From an uncultured Bacteroidales bacterium (GTDB taxonomy: Bacteria; Bacteroidota; Bacteroidia; Bacteroidales; UBA932), in assembly GCA_900316955.1 (NCBI GenBank), contig ONEX01000015.1:1-64000 (forward strand): DNA of 64,000 bases, given 5' to 3'. Made by a program: the position numbers and the translations under genes. Under the pieces are notes generated by a model that worked only from the letters and a program-made list of their open reading frames with translations, did no database searches and was not told the origin of the DNA. Below are positions 17,904 to 26,196 of the stretch, piece by piece. Each line of letters begins with the position of its first letter. Within the stretch, counting starts at the first letter, position 1.

Positions 17904-20900
17904 TTAGAAGTTAACTTGCACGCCCATGTTGACGACGCGGGTCATCGGGTAGCGCACGCCGAAGTCGAGGCCGGAGCCCGGGGCTTCCGGGTCGTTGCCG
18001 TCGAACGTGGAGAAGGTCAGGAGGTTCTGGCCGGAGGCGAAGACGCGGATGTAGTTGAAGAACGGCATGAACTTGGGCTTGTTGAAGGTGTAGCCGAGCT
18101 CGACGTTCTTCAGACGGACGTACCGGGAGTTGATCATCCACGCCTGGGAGTCGCGGTTGTTGTGCACGCGGTTGGTGAAGGAGATACGCGGCAGGGTGGC
18201 GTCCGGATTGTCGGTGGTCCAGGAGTTGTCGGCGACCCACTGGGTGAGGGCCGAGGTGTTCGTGGAACCGAACTGGTCGCGGAAGTAGCCGTTCAGGGTG
18301 CGGCTCACGTGGTCGGCGCCGGTCCACAGCATCGAGAAGTCGAGGCCCTTGTAGTGGATGCCGGTGTTCAGGGAGAACGTCAGTTCCGGGTTGTCGGTGT
18401 AGCCGATCGGGTGCTGGTCGTTCTGGTCGATGATGCCGTCGTCGTTGAGGTCCACATAGACGCAGTCGCCGTACTTGAGGGCGATGTTCTGGTCGGGCAT
18501 GGGTTTGCCGTAGGCTTCCATATAGCGGTCCTCGGTGCCGGGCTGGTAGAACTCGAACAGCTCATAGCCGAAGCGCTGGCCCACCGGGTGGCCGGTGCGG
18601 CTCAGGTAGTCGTACATCGGCTTCACCTCGAGCATCTCGATGACCTGGTTGCGGGCGAAGGAGACGTTCGGGGAGATGTTGTAATGGACGTTGCCGATGC
18701 GGTCCTCCCAGTTCAGGGTGACCTCGAAGCCGTGGTTCTTCACGCGGCCCTGGTTCACGTAGCTGGAGGGCAGCGAGGTGACGGCGGAGAGGGCGTTGGC
18801 GTTGGACACGAGGATGTCCTTGCGGTCCTCCCAGAAGAAGTCCACATAGGCGTGGAGGCGGCTGAAGAAGGTGACGTCGGCGCCGACGTTGATCTTCGTC
18901 GCGGTCTCCCAGGTCACGTTCGGGTTGCCGGTGGTGAGCTCCTTGACGGCCTGCAGCCAGCCGCCGGAGGTACCGAAGTTGGCGCCGCGGTTCTGCGGGT
19001 TCACGGTGGTGGCGCCGGTGTAGAACTGCCAGGCGCCGGGCAGGTACAGGAAGCGGGCGCCGTTGGTGTTGTCGTTACCGACGATACCGTAGGAGCCGCG
19101 GAGCTTCAGGTAGGAAATGACGTTGCTGACGGGCTGCCACCAGGGTTCCATGGACGGAATCCAACCGATGGACACGGACGGGAAGGTGCCGTAGCGCTTG
19201 CCGGGGGCGAAGTTCTCGGATCCGTTGCGGCCGATGTTGAAGTCCAGCAGGTACTTGGTGTCGTAGTCGTAGGTGACGCGGCCGACGAGGCCGACGTAGC
19301 CCTTCGGGATGGACTGGTACAGGCTGTTGTTGGAGTCCCACGGGTAGTAGGTCTTGCTCTGGTTGTAGAGCAGGAGGGCGCCCACGTTGTGCTTGCCGAA
19401 GCGGCGGTTGTAGTTGAGGCTGGCTTCGGTGTACCAGTTGCGGCTGCCCCACTTGGCCTCGCTGTACGGGAGCGGCCAGGTGATGTTCTCCTTGCGGAGG
19501 ACTTCCTTGCCGTCCACGAGGGTGGCCACATATTTCAGGCCCGTTCCGAATCCGTTCTGGCGGTTCTTGCGGGCGGTGTACTCGGAGTTGTAGGAGGCTT
19601 TCACCTTGAAGTCGAGACCCTTGGTGAGGAAGCTCATGTCCAGCTTGTACTGGATGTCGAAGTTCAGCACGTTGGTGCTCTCGAGCTGGTATCCGAGGTT
19701 GTAGTAGTTGTCGAGGGCGTCGCGGTCGAACTGGCCGACGATGGTCTCGTCGGCGATGATGTGACGGCCTTCCTCGTCGATGCCGCTGCCGGCATAGGGC
19801 GTCGCGCCCTGCAGGTAGCGGAACAGGAAGCCTTCACCGCCACCCATCGTGTTGCGGTTCTGCATACGGCCGCCGAGGGTGAGGGACAGCTGGCTGCGCT
19901 TGGAGACATCGATATCGAGGTTCGCGCGGTAGTTCAGTCGCTGGAAATTGAAGGTCTCGTTCTTGTTGTCCGAGAAGGTCTTGAACAGGGAGTCCTGGTT
20001 CAGGAAGCCGGCGGACACGAAATAGCGGACGCGCTCGGTACCGCCGTTCACGTTCACATTGGCCTGCTCCTGCCACGCGGCGTCGTTCATGATGTACTTG
20101 ATCCAGTCCATGTTCGGGAACGTGCGGGGCATGTCGCCGAGGCGGAAGTGCTCCATGACGTCCTGGGTGAACCGGATGCCGGTGTCGGCGTACGGGGTGT
20201 AGTCGGCGATGGTCGGGGAGGCCGGCCACTGGGTCATCGGCAGCGCGTCGGTGATGGCGGTGTAGTTCCACATCTTGCCGTAGGTGTAGGAATCGGCGAA
20301 GTCGATGAACTTCGAGATCGTCTGCACGGCGGCATTGGCGGAAGCGGTCACGGAGGCCTTGCCCACGGAACCACGCTTGGTGGTCACGAGGATGACGCCG
20401 TTCGCGCCGCGGACACCGAACACGGCGGTCGCGGACGCGTCCTTCAGGACGGAGATGCTCTCGATTTCGTTGGCATCGAGCTGCGAGAAGGAACGCTCGA
20501 CGCCGTCCACGAGGACGAGCGGCTCGGCGCTGTTCAGGGATCCGACACCACGGATGCGGATCACGGGTTCATCGGCGCCCGGCATACCCGAAGGCTGCAC
20601 GGCGGACACGCCCGGGAGGTTACCCTGCAGGGCGTTCGCGACGTTCGGCACCGGGGACTTCATCAGTCCCTCACCGCTCACGGCCGAAACCGCGCCGGTG
20701 ATGGTCACTTTCTTCTGCTGGCCGTACGCGATGACCACGGACTCGTCCAGGGCATCGGCGTCGGTTTCCATGTTGACGGTCATCCTCGCCGTCGCCGGGA
20801 TCGCCAGGGTCTTGTAGCCCACACACGAGAACTCGAGCGTGGCCCCCTGGGGCACGGTCAGCGAGAAGTTACCGTCCATGTCGGTAATCGTTCCGGTCGT

Positions 20901-21062
20901 GGTCCCTTGTATGACCACGCCCGCTCCGATCAAACCTTCTCCCAGCTCATCCAGCACCTGGCCTTGCACGCGCAGGTTCTGGGCGAAAGACTGTCCGGGA
21001 AGCAGGAGCAGCAGCGCCGCCAGCAGTCCGAACAGCTGAGACAGTTTTCTCATTTTAATCAT
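17904..21062 (-). CDS. SusC/RagA-family TonB-dependent transporter, full-length
   Basis: 1052 residues from ATG 21062; ATG 21053 (MRKL) is an alternative, and the frame upstream of it is a shadow of the neighbouring barrel gene. Signal peptide, then a carboxypeptidase-like regulatory domain (VQGQVLDELGEGLIGAGVVIQGTT near residues 27-105), plug (ITGAVSAVSGEGL ... IRIRGVGSL ... VLVDGVERSFSQLDANEIE ... VLKDASATAVFGVRGANGV) and a 22-strand barrel ending GVQVNF. There is no STN domain, so ECF/anti-sigma control is not indicated. It imports oligosaccharides powered by TonB. It is the first SusC of PUL-1, 53 nt after the small barrel gene. Confidence 0.93.
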   Translation of the reverse strand: MIKMRKLSQLFGLLAALLLLLPGQSFAQNLRVQGQVLDELGEGLIGAGVVIQGTTTGTITDMDGNFSLTVPQGATLEFSCVGYKTLAIPATARMTVNMETDADALDESVVIAYGQQKKVTITGAVSAVSGEGLMKSPVPNVANALQGNLPGVSAVQPSGMPGADEPVIRIRGVGSLNSAEPLVLVDGVERSFSQLDANEIESISVLKDASATAVFGVRGANGVILVTTKRGSVGKASVTASANAAVQTISKFIDFADSYTYGKMWNYTAITDALPMTQWPASPTIADYTPYADTGIRFTQDVMEHFRLGDMPRTFPNMDWIKYIMNDAAWQEQANVNVNGGTERVRYFVSAGFLNQDSLFKTFSDNKNETFNFQRLNYRANLDIDVSKRSQLSLTLGGRMQNRNTMGGGEGFLFRYLQGATPYAGSGIDEEGRHIIADETIVGQFDRDALDNYYNLGYQLESTNVLNFDIQYKLDMSFLTKGLDFKVKASYNSEYTARKNRQNGFGTGLKYVATLVDGKEVLRKENITWPLPYSEAKWGSRNWYTEASLNYNRRFGKHNVGALLLYNQSKTYYPWDSNNSLYQSIPKGYVGLVGRVTYDYDTKYLLDFNIGRNGSENFAPGKRYGTFPSVSIGWIPSMEPWWQPVSNVISYLKLRGSYGIVGNDNTNGARFLYLPGAWQFYTGATTVNPQNRGANFGTSGGWLQAVKELTTGNPNVTWETATKINVGADVTFFSRLHAYVDFFWEDRKDILVSNANALSAVTSLPSSYVNQGRVKNHGFEVTLNWEDRIGNVHYNISPNVSFARNQVIEMLEVKPMYDYLSRTGHPVGQRFGYELFEFYQPGTEDRYMEAYGKPMPDQNIALKYGDCVYVDLNDDGIIDQNDQHPIGYTDNPELTFSLNTGIHYKGLDFSMLWTGADHVSRTLNGYFRDQFGSTNTSALTQWVADNSWTTDNPDATLPRISFTNRVHNNRDSQAWMINSRYVRLKNVELGYTFNKPKFMPFFNYIRVFASGQNLLTFSTFDGNDPEAPGSGLDFGVRYPMTRVVNMGVQVNF

Positions 21063-21115
21063 GGTTGTTGATTGATTGGTTGATTGGTTTGTATTTGGTT
21101 TGGTTGGTTTATTCC

Positions 21116-21703
21116 CTAGAACAGCCAGCGGACACCCACATTCGCGATGCCCTGCATCCCGACGCCGGCCTCCACGAAGCCGCGGAACCGCTCGCCGCCG
21201 AAGTCCACGCCGATGGGCGTCGCCTGGAAAGCGAACATGAAGTTGTCCTTGGCCTCGCCGCCATTGGTGAAGGCAAATCCCCCGCCGGCGGCCAGCTTGG
21301 AATACAGGCCCACATGCGGCCGGTTCAGCCATGCGAACTTCACCACCGGCATCACGCTCGCCACTCCCAGCTGGAACTTCCCGTTGGGCGTCTTGTTCCC
21401 GTTGCTGTCCACGGACAAGGCCGTCGCCGTCATATAGTCGCACATCGCCGCCCCGCCGAAGCCGAGCCAATTATTCACATAGTGGACATACTCCACGCCC
21501 GCCACACCGATCAGATGCGGATTCTCGAACGAAAAATGTCCGGCGGTGAACGCCGCCCCGAGCACCCCGCCCATCACATAGGCGAACTGCGGAATGGTGT
21601 ACTGTCCATAGGTGATGGAAAACTCGTTCCGGTCCTTGTCATTCTTGGCAAAGACGGGCATCACAACGATAAGACACAGTAAAAGTGCAGTAAGTTTCTT
21701 CAT
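21116..21703 (-). CDS. small outer-membrane beta-barrel protein
   Basis: 195 residues with a signal peptide cut after VFAK and a series of amphipathic strands (GVLGAAFTAGHFSF, VGLYSKLAAGGGFAF, GVDFGGERFRGFVEAGVGM) ending VGVRWLF, the C-terminal aromatic signature of outer-membrane barrels. The size fits an eight-stranded barrel. It is the first gene of the PUL-1 transcript, since a clean -7 box (21737-21744) precedes it and SusC follows after 53 nt. The role is unknown; possibly a small-molecule conduit or structural protein. Confidence 0.7.
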   Translation of the reverse strand: MKKLTALLLCLIVVMPVFAKNDKDRNEFSITYGQYTIPQFAYVMGGVLGAAFTAGHFSFENPHLIGVAGVEYVHYVNNWLGFGGAAMCDYMTATALSVDSNGNKTPNGKFQLGVASVMPVVKFAWLNRPHVGLYSKLAAGGGFAFTNGGEAKDNFMFAFQATPIGVDFGGERFRGFVEAGVGMQGIANVGVRWLF

Positions 21704-21736
21704 GGTTGTTAGCTAGTTGGTTAAAATCCAAGCGGA

Positions 21737-21744
21737 CAAATATA
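21737..21744 (-). promoter_or_regulatory. PUL-1 promoter -7 element TATATTTG
   Basis: An exact TAnnTTTG match on the minus strand, 33 nt before the barrel-protein start, with an A/T-rich upstream region (a T-run lies at about the right distance for the -33 element). No other promoter is visible before SusC, so it probably drives the 13-kb PUL-1 operon down to the terminator at 8125. Confidence 0.55.
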
Positions 21745-21866
21745 ATTAATATTTTGAAAAAACAACAAGTTCCCCTACGGGGAAGCAAAAACATACAAGA
21801 AATTGTTACGAAAGTATCATTCCCCGCGCGACATGGTACCGCCCCGCCCCAGACGTGATACTTCCC

Positions 21867-21938
21867 GTCATGCCCGACCTGTCCGCCACCGTCATGCCCG
21901 ACCTGTCCGCCACCGTCATGCCCGACCTGATCGGGCAT
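21867..21938. repeat. 24-bp tandem repeat ending in a hairpin
   Basis: Two perfect 24-bp units starting GTCATGCCCGACCTGTCC (21867-21890, 21891-21914) are followed by 14 bases of a third. The third then becomes a hairpin with an 8-bp stem ATGCCCGA/TCGGGCAT (21918-21938). Similar GTCATGCCCGACCTGATCGGGCAT palindromes occur as dispersed repeats in many bacterial genomes, as far as I recall. There are no spacers, so it is not a CRISPR. Confidence 0.75.
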
Positions 21939-21949
21939 CTGTCAATGGC

Positions 21950-21992
21950 TACAGAAAGAAAAAAGGCATCTCACATGGGCTGAGATGCCTTT
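21950..21992 (-). terminator. rho-independent terminator for the DUF2075 gene
   Basis: A 12-bp perfect stem (21962-21973 with 21981-21992) and 7-nt loop are followed on the minus strand by TTTTTTCTTTC. It lies about 335 nt downstream of the stop at 22327, past repeat copy A, so the palindromic repeat would be transcribed in the 3' untranslated region. Confidence 0.75.
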
Positions 21993-22116
21993 GAAGTGCA
22001 ATAAAATGTCACATCGTATGACAATGACAAAATTACGAAATAAAATGATTCCCGCAAGAATAAACCGAGAAAAAGGGAAAGATGTCGCTGTAACCCTCCA
22101 CCGGGGGCCGATGCAC

Positions 22117-22293
22117 TCCTGCGTCATGACGGATTTCAGCTATTCGCGTAGGCGGGAAGGCGCTTGACCGCCGAACTCGCTCAGTTAGTCCCGCAAGCGG
22201 GCCTAACTAGCGCTCAAACAAACGGCGTCATCCCGTTCCGGGACCGCACCTTCCCGCCTGCTCACTAGCAGCTGAAATCCGAAATCCGCAGGA
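22117..22293 (+). repeat. palindromic element, copy A
   Basis: The 152-bp core (22130-22281) has 12-bp perfect terminal inverted repeats CGGATTTCAGCT/AGCTGAAATCCG, an inner pair built on GGCGGGAAGG/CCTTCCCGCC, and a central hairpin (AGTTAG, CCCGC / GCGGG, CTAACT). Flanking TCCTGCG/CGCAGGA extends the palindrome to 177 bp. Copy B at 24453-24625 is the same element, inverted, with only a few differences. It resembles a MITE or a REP/BIME-type repeat and holds no ORF. Confidence 0.85.
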
Positions 22294-22326
22294 GCAGACC
22301 GGCCCCGGACGAAGAGTTACAGCTAA

Positions 22327-24384
22327 CTAAATCTCCCTCAACCCCAACTCCTTAAACAACTCATACGTTCCATCATAAAACTCTGGCAACCGGGTGGCAT
22401 CGTCGGGGTTCCCTTCAGGAACGCAGATGACCATGCCTTGACGGGCGCGGGTGAGGAGGACGCGGTAGGCGTTGAGTTGGTAGGCGCGGCCTTCGGCGAT
22501 GTTGATGTTTTGCCAACGGTCGGAGCGGAAGTTGAAGTGTTGCCAGCAGTGGCGGTAGGGATCGTAGCGGAAGTCGCCATCCCAAACGAGACAGGTCCAG
22601 TCGAGCTCCAGGCCTTGGATGTCGAATTCCGTGGCGACGTCTTCCAGGAAGAGGGAAGAACGAATGTCCGTGATAGGGTTCAGGAACCAGGGAACAATAT
22701 CGGCCTGGGAACGAATATCAATAGCTAGGGGCTTCAGGCGGAAAGCTTTAGAGGAGACAAGCATTCCGTAGCGTTCTGAGCCACGCGCGTGCTCTCGGAG
22801 CCAGGCTTTGGCCTTTGCTAAGTTGCGTGTCAGGACGATGGGGTAGCGGTCTTTGATATCGTCGTAAGTCTTTCGGGCGGCAGCGATATCGAGGTCCAGG
22901 AATTGGTGGACAAACAGGGAGAGGGTTTCTGCACGATAGGATCGCTGAGATACAGCGAGGTGCAGGTCTGGACGCATGTGAACGTTGGGGTTCTCCGCGA
23001 GCAGAGCGCTGACATTTCCTTCGGCGTATTCCTTTTCCGTCAATTGGTTCGAGATGTAAATCTGCCAGTCAGGGAACTGCTGGTTAAGCGCATCGATCCA
23101 CAAACCGATACCACCTTCGCCGGAGTTGATCTCCTGTCCCCCACCCACCAGGCAGACGATGGTGGCCCAGTCTTTATGCTGGTCCAGCGACCAAATGAGG
23201 AACTCACCTTCTGACATGGGGAAATCGTTCACGCCTTTCTTCCTGGCAAGCCAGGCGCTCAGATGGCGCATGTCCCACATTCGCTGCGCTTCGTCGAAAA
23301 TGGCCACGTTCTCCACTTCCGCTGCGCTCTTCTCCGCAGCTTTGGAAATCTTCGCCGGATCAAGTTCTATCTGTCCATCTCGGATGGGCATCTTCAGCTT
23401 TCCGAGCATGTTATCCCGGTAGCGGTGAATGATTTGAATGAAACGGCTTACTTGGCGCTCTGCTTCTGTCTTTGTGCATCGACAGCCGCGATCCTTCTCC
23501 TTCTGAACCTTGTCTCGAGCCAAAGCTTCGGTGAGAACTTTTACAAGCGGGCCATTGCCGGAAAGATAAACCGCCAAGTCGCCTTCTTCTTGTTGAATTG
23601 CGACGTTTAAACCGACGAGTGTCTTCCCCGCGCCGGGGACTCCGGTCACAAAGCAAATGCTCTTCTGGTGGTTTTCCTTCGATTGCTTGATAATGTCCAA
23701 AATGAACGCCGTGCAGCTGTCGATTCCGGCCTTATCGGCCTCATGCTTGGTGATATCTACGACGCTGTGATTCATGTACAGCGCAGATGCCGCTTGGATG
23801 ATCGTCGGGGTCGGGCTATACCGGCTGAAGGTCCATTCGTGCGCATCCAGGGCAGGTTGCTCCGGCACTTCGTTGAGAACTCTCTGAAGGATGGACAACA
23901 GCGTTTCCGCATTACTGAATAGCGGATAGTAGACGTGGTCATCGTAATAGCTAAAGATGGCCTGCCCCATCGAACAATCACGCTTGGGCGCCTCTGTCGC
24001 CACAAGGATTGGTACGATAATTCGATCCCGACTCTCCTCATGGAAGTTCTTCAAATCCAGCGCATAATCCCAGACTTGCTCCTTGTCATTGACCAAGAAC
24101 GCCTCCGCTCCAACCTTGAATTCAATGGCGAACACGACGCCTCTCATGAGTAGGACAACATCGACTCGTTTCCCTAGACGCGGAATGGTATACTCGAACA
24201 GAATTTGACCGTCCTCTCCCAATGCTCCCAGCGCGCTCTTCATGATATCGAACTCCTCCAACCACGCATTACGCTGATCCATGGTCAAGTCGAACTCATT
24301 CACCTGATCCATGGCCCCCAGTATAGCATCCACCGGCCGAGCAAGAAACTCGGCTACCGACTCGCTATAATAGTATCGCTGCAT
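22327..24384 (-). CDS. DUF2075 (Schlafen group-3-like) helicase with PD-(D/E)XK-type N-terminus
   Basis: 685 residues, cytoplasmic. Residues about 60-95 look like a nuclease-type core (YTIPRLGKRVDVVLLM ... FAIEFK: Asp75, Glu88, Lys90). Walker A is GVPGAGKT at 248-255, Walker B is AIFDEAQ around 361-367, followed by an SF1-type motif (VSQRSYRAE), TEFDIQGLELDW, and motif VI YRVLLTRARQGMVICVP near the end. DUF2075 proteins are SF1-like nucleic-acid ATPases often found in defence islands. The gene is alone between two inverted palindromic repeats, which suggests it moved or was acquired as a unit. An antiviral role is inferred from family context, not shown. Confidence 0.85.
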   Translation of the reverse strand: MQRYYYSESVAEFLARPVDAILGAMDQVNEFDLTMDQRNAWLEEFDIMKSALGALGEDGQILFEYTIPRLGKRVDVVLLMRGVVFAIEFKVGAEAFLVNDKEQVWDYALDLKNFHEESRDRIIVPILVATEAPKRDCSMGQAIFSYYDDHVYYPLFSNAETLLSILQRVLNEVPEQPALDAHEWTFSRYSPTPTIIQAASALYMNHSVVDITKHEADKAGIDSCTAFILDIIKQSKENHQKSICFVTGVPGAGKTLVGLNVAIQQEEGDLAVYLSGNGPLVKVLTEALARDKVQKEKDRGCRCTKTEAERQVSRFIQIIHRYRDNMLGKLKMPIRDGQIELDPAKISKAAEKSAAEVENVAIFDEAQRMWDMRHLSAWLARKKGVNDFPMSEGEFLIWSLDQHKDWATIVCLVGGGQEINSGEGGIGLWIDALNQQFPDWQIYISNQLTEKEYAEGNVSALLAENPNVHMRPDLHLAVSQRSYRAETLSLFVHQFLDLDIAAARKTYDDIKDRYPIVLTRNLAKAKAWLREHARGSERYGMLVSSKAFRLKPLAIDIRSQADIVPWFLNPITDIRSSLFLEDVATEFDIQGLELDWTCLVWDGDFRYDPYRHCWQHFNFRSDRWQNINIAEGRAYQLNAYRVLLTRARQGMVICVPEGNPDDATRLPEFYDGTYELFKELGLREI

Positions 24385-24452
24385 AGGGACGTTACAGAAA
24401 TAGCAAAAAAGATTGATTTCGGTAAGGTTCGCTCGTGGCGGCGGGGATGGGA

Positions 24453-24625
24453 CTGCGGAATCCGGATTTCAGCTGCTAGTGAGCAGGCGGGAAGGCCGCG
24501 GTCCCGGAACGGGATGACGCCGTTTGTTTGAGCGCTACTTAGGCCCGCTTGCGGGACTAAGTGAGCGAGTTCGGCGTCAAGCGCCTTCCCGCCTACGCGA
24601 ATAGCTGAAATCCGTCATTCCGCAG
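24453..24625 (-). repeat. palindromic element, copy B (inverted relative to copy A)
   Basis: The 152-bp core (24463-24614) matches copy A when read on the minus strand. Its palindrome is better preserved at the ends (CTGCGGAAT / ATTCCGCAG outside the 12-bp terminal repeats). The central stem carries ACTTAG/CTAAGT where copy A has AGTTAG/CTAACT, a compensated base-pair change. It lies just upstream of the DUF2075 gene start. Confidence 0.85.
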
Positions 24626-24644
24626 GCCCGCCCCGCCGCCCGGC

Positions 24645-24675
24645 AACCTTCCCGCCACAGTTCTCTTGCTTATGT
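24645..24675 (+). repeat. short direct repeat, left copy
   Basis: AACCTTCCCGC, five bases, TTCTCTTGC, one base, TATGT. The same series occurs at 26197-26226 with four bases in the first gap. The pair brackets the DUF4143 ATPase gene. Its last bases overlap the 3' end of that gene. Confidence 0.6.
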
Positions 24676-25964
24676 CAGGTTGTCTTCGGGAAACGGAGAA
24701 GCCATTTCCAGACCGGTACCACATTGATGGAGAGACCATCCTTTTCGTAAGTCTCTTCCTGGTCGAAAGTGACAATCAGTGCCTGGTCCAATTTGAACGA
24801 CCTGTTGAAACTCACGAGCGCCCCCGCCTCCCGGTCACGGGTCTCTTGAGATGAGAGGTCATAGGAAACCTGGATGGCCGTTTTAATTTCGGGAATGTAG
24901 AAGTCCAAGTCCACATCGCCTCGCTTGTAATAGAATAGACGGGGTTCCTCGGGGTTCCAGTAATGCTTCCTGAGCCAAAGCGCAACAATGTTTTCCAGCA
25001 GTTTCGTCTCCCCCTTGTAAAGATAGAGGTTCAGGAGTCCGTTGTCGATGAAATAGCGTTTGCGAAGCGTCTCCTGCTCCGAGTCCGGCGAGGCATAGTT
25101 GGGGATGGAGTAAATCAAGTAGCTTTCCTCCAGGTATTCCAAATAGTCCTTCACCGTAGGGGTGCTGATCTTCTCACCGGAGGACTTTATAACATGTTCG
25201 AAACGTGAGATGGAGGTTGGCTGCATCACGTTGTCCGCCACTTTCCGGACCAGGAGCCGGAGCTGGCGGTCGTTCCGAATCTTGTGCCGGGTAAGGATGT
25301 CACCCATCAGGATCCGCTGCAACAGGCTGGTAAGCCATTCGCGCTTTCCGACGATGGGGAATGATTCGGCGAAGCCGCCGTTGTAGAAATAGTCGTCGAA
25401 GCGTCTCCTCACCTCCAGTCTGGTATCTGGCTCGTATTCCCAGTTCGGCCCGGGAAGGACTCCATGGTAGGACAAGTATTCCCGCCAGGAAAAAGGGAAA
25501 ACTTCGCGGATGACGAAACTCCCTCCCAGTGTGGAAGCGATTTCCTTGCTGAGCATCCTGGCATTGCTGCCGGTAACCATCACCCGGAATCCGGTCTCCG
25601 CCAGCCGGCGGACGAACTTCTCCCAGCCGTCCACATTCTGGATTTCATCGAGGTATACCTGTGGTTTCCCCGGACCGAACATCTCCTGATAACAGTCAAT
25701 GGTCAGTCCGAGTTCCTTGGACTTGATATCAGAGATGCGCTCATCTTCGAAGTTGACGTAGAGGCAGTCCTGGAACGTCGCCTTGGCAGCGGATACCCGT
25801 TCTTGGATATCCTGGAACAGCAACCAGGATTTTCCAGCCCGCCGGACACCCACGTTTACGTAGCACATGGCATCCTCGTATGATACCGGACGTTTCACAA
25901 GTTTCACTAGAGAGATTTCCAGCTGCTTCTCTCCAATGATGGTTTTGATGATTCCCTTATCCAT
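24675..25964 (-). CDS. AAA_14/DUF4143-family ATPase
   Basis: 429 residues, no signal. Walker A variant GVRRAGKS at 39-46, Walker B VYLDEIQ (DEIQ 106-109), sensor-1 TGSNARML at 131-138, then the DUF4143 region with YFIDNGLLNLYLY and a PD-(D/E)XK-like end (RGDVDLDFYIP, AIQVSYD). These are P-loop ATPases of unknown function, very common as variable accessory genes in Bacteroidota. A -7 box lies at 25986-25993 and an operator-like palindrome at 26001-26022. Lower G+C than the PUL genes and flanking direct repeats suggest horizontal acquisition. A relic of the same family lies at 1119-1421. Confidence 0.85.
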   Translation of the reverse strand: MDKGIIKTIIGEKQLEISLVKLVKRPVSYEDAMCYVNVGVRRAGKSWLLFQDIQERVSAAKATFQDCLYVNFEDERISDIKSKELGLTIDCYQEMFGPGKPQVYLDEIQNVDGWEKFVRRLAETGFRVMVTGSNARMLSKEIASTLGGSFVIREVFPFSWREYLSYHGVLPGPNWEYEPDTRLEVRRRFDDYFYNGGFAESFPIVGKREWLTSLLQRILMGDILTRHKIRNDRQLRLLVRKVADNVMQPTSISRFEHVIKSSGEKISTPTVKDYLEYLEESYLIYSIPNYASPDSEQETLRKRYFIDNGLLNLYLYKGETKLLENIVALWLRKHYWNPEEPRLFYYKRGDVDLDFYIPEIKTAIQVSYDLSSQETRDREAGALVSFNRSFKLDQALIVTFDQEETYEKDGLSINVVPVWKWLLRFPKTT

Positions 25965-25985
25965 ATCCCTCTAAATTATACTTCG

Positions 25986-25993
25986 CAAAAATA
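25986..25993 (-). promoter_or_regulatory. -7 promoter element TATTTTTG
   Basis: An exact TAnnTTTG match on the minus strand, 21 nt before the ATPase start at 25964. The palindrome at 26001-26022 covers the region where the -33 box and spacer should be. Confidence 0.5.
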
Positions 25994-26000
25994 AGAAAAT

Positions 26001-26022
26001 ATTTTGAAGTATATTTCAAAAT
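26001..26022. promoter_or_regulatory. 22-bp operator-like palindrome
   Basis: ATTTTGAA-GTATAT-TTCAAAAT: two perfect 8-bp arms around a 6-bp centre. A further half-site TATACTTC lies at 25977-25984. The position between -10 and -40 of the ATPase promoter suggests repressor binding. The XRE protein encoded at 26300 is a candidate. Confidence 0.45.
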
Positions 26023-26040
26023 TCAGAAAAACACGCTCAG

Positions 26041-26187
26041 ACCTTCAATCCGGACATCAAGCCTAGCGCAGACATCCCCGAACCGGAGCGCTGTCCTTGA
26101 TGCCACTACGGCTGCGACTACCTCGAAACCAAGTTCGTGAACTTCTACGCCACCTACCGCGCCCCGGGACAGAAGATTGGGTTCTAA
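26041..26187 (+). pseudogene. decayed coding relic with an internal stop
   Basis: The frame starting at ACC 26041 reads a protein-like FNPDIKPSADIPEPERCP, hits TGA at 26098-26100, and continues CHYGCDYLETKFVNFYATYR to TAA 26185-26187. There is no start codon. I do not recognise the protein. The rest of 25965-26299 holds the ATPase promoter region and the XRE promoter. Confidence 0.35.
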
Positions 26188-26196
26188 CCACGAGCG

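Noticed and set aside
15783-21071. A 1762-codon open frame on the plus strand opposite PUL-1
   Set aside because: Same explanation: antisense shadow of SusD and SusC genes, with no start signal or protein-like pattern.
17904-21470. N-terminal extension of the first SusC to position 21470
   Set aside because: The upstream part is antisense-like shadow of the barrel-protein gene region. The real protein begins with a signal peptide at 21062 or 21053.
21867-21938. CRISPR array
   Set aside because: The repeats are directly adjacent with no spacers, fewer than three full units, and no cas genes are nearby.
26041-26187. Selenoprotein reading through TGA at 26098
   Set aside because: No start codon, no SECIS-like hairpin directly after the TGA that I can see, and a decayed setting.
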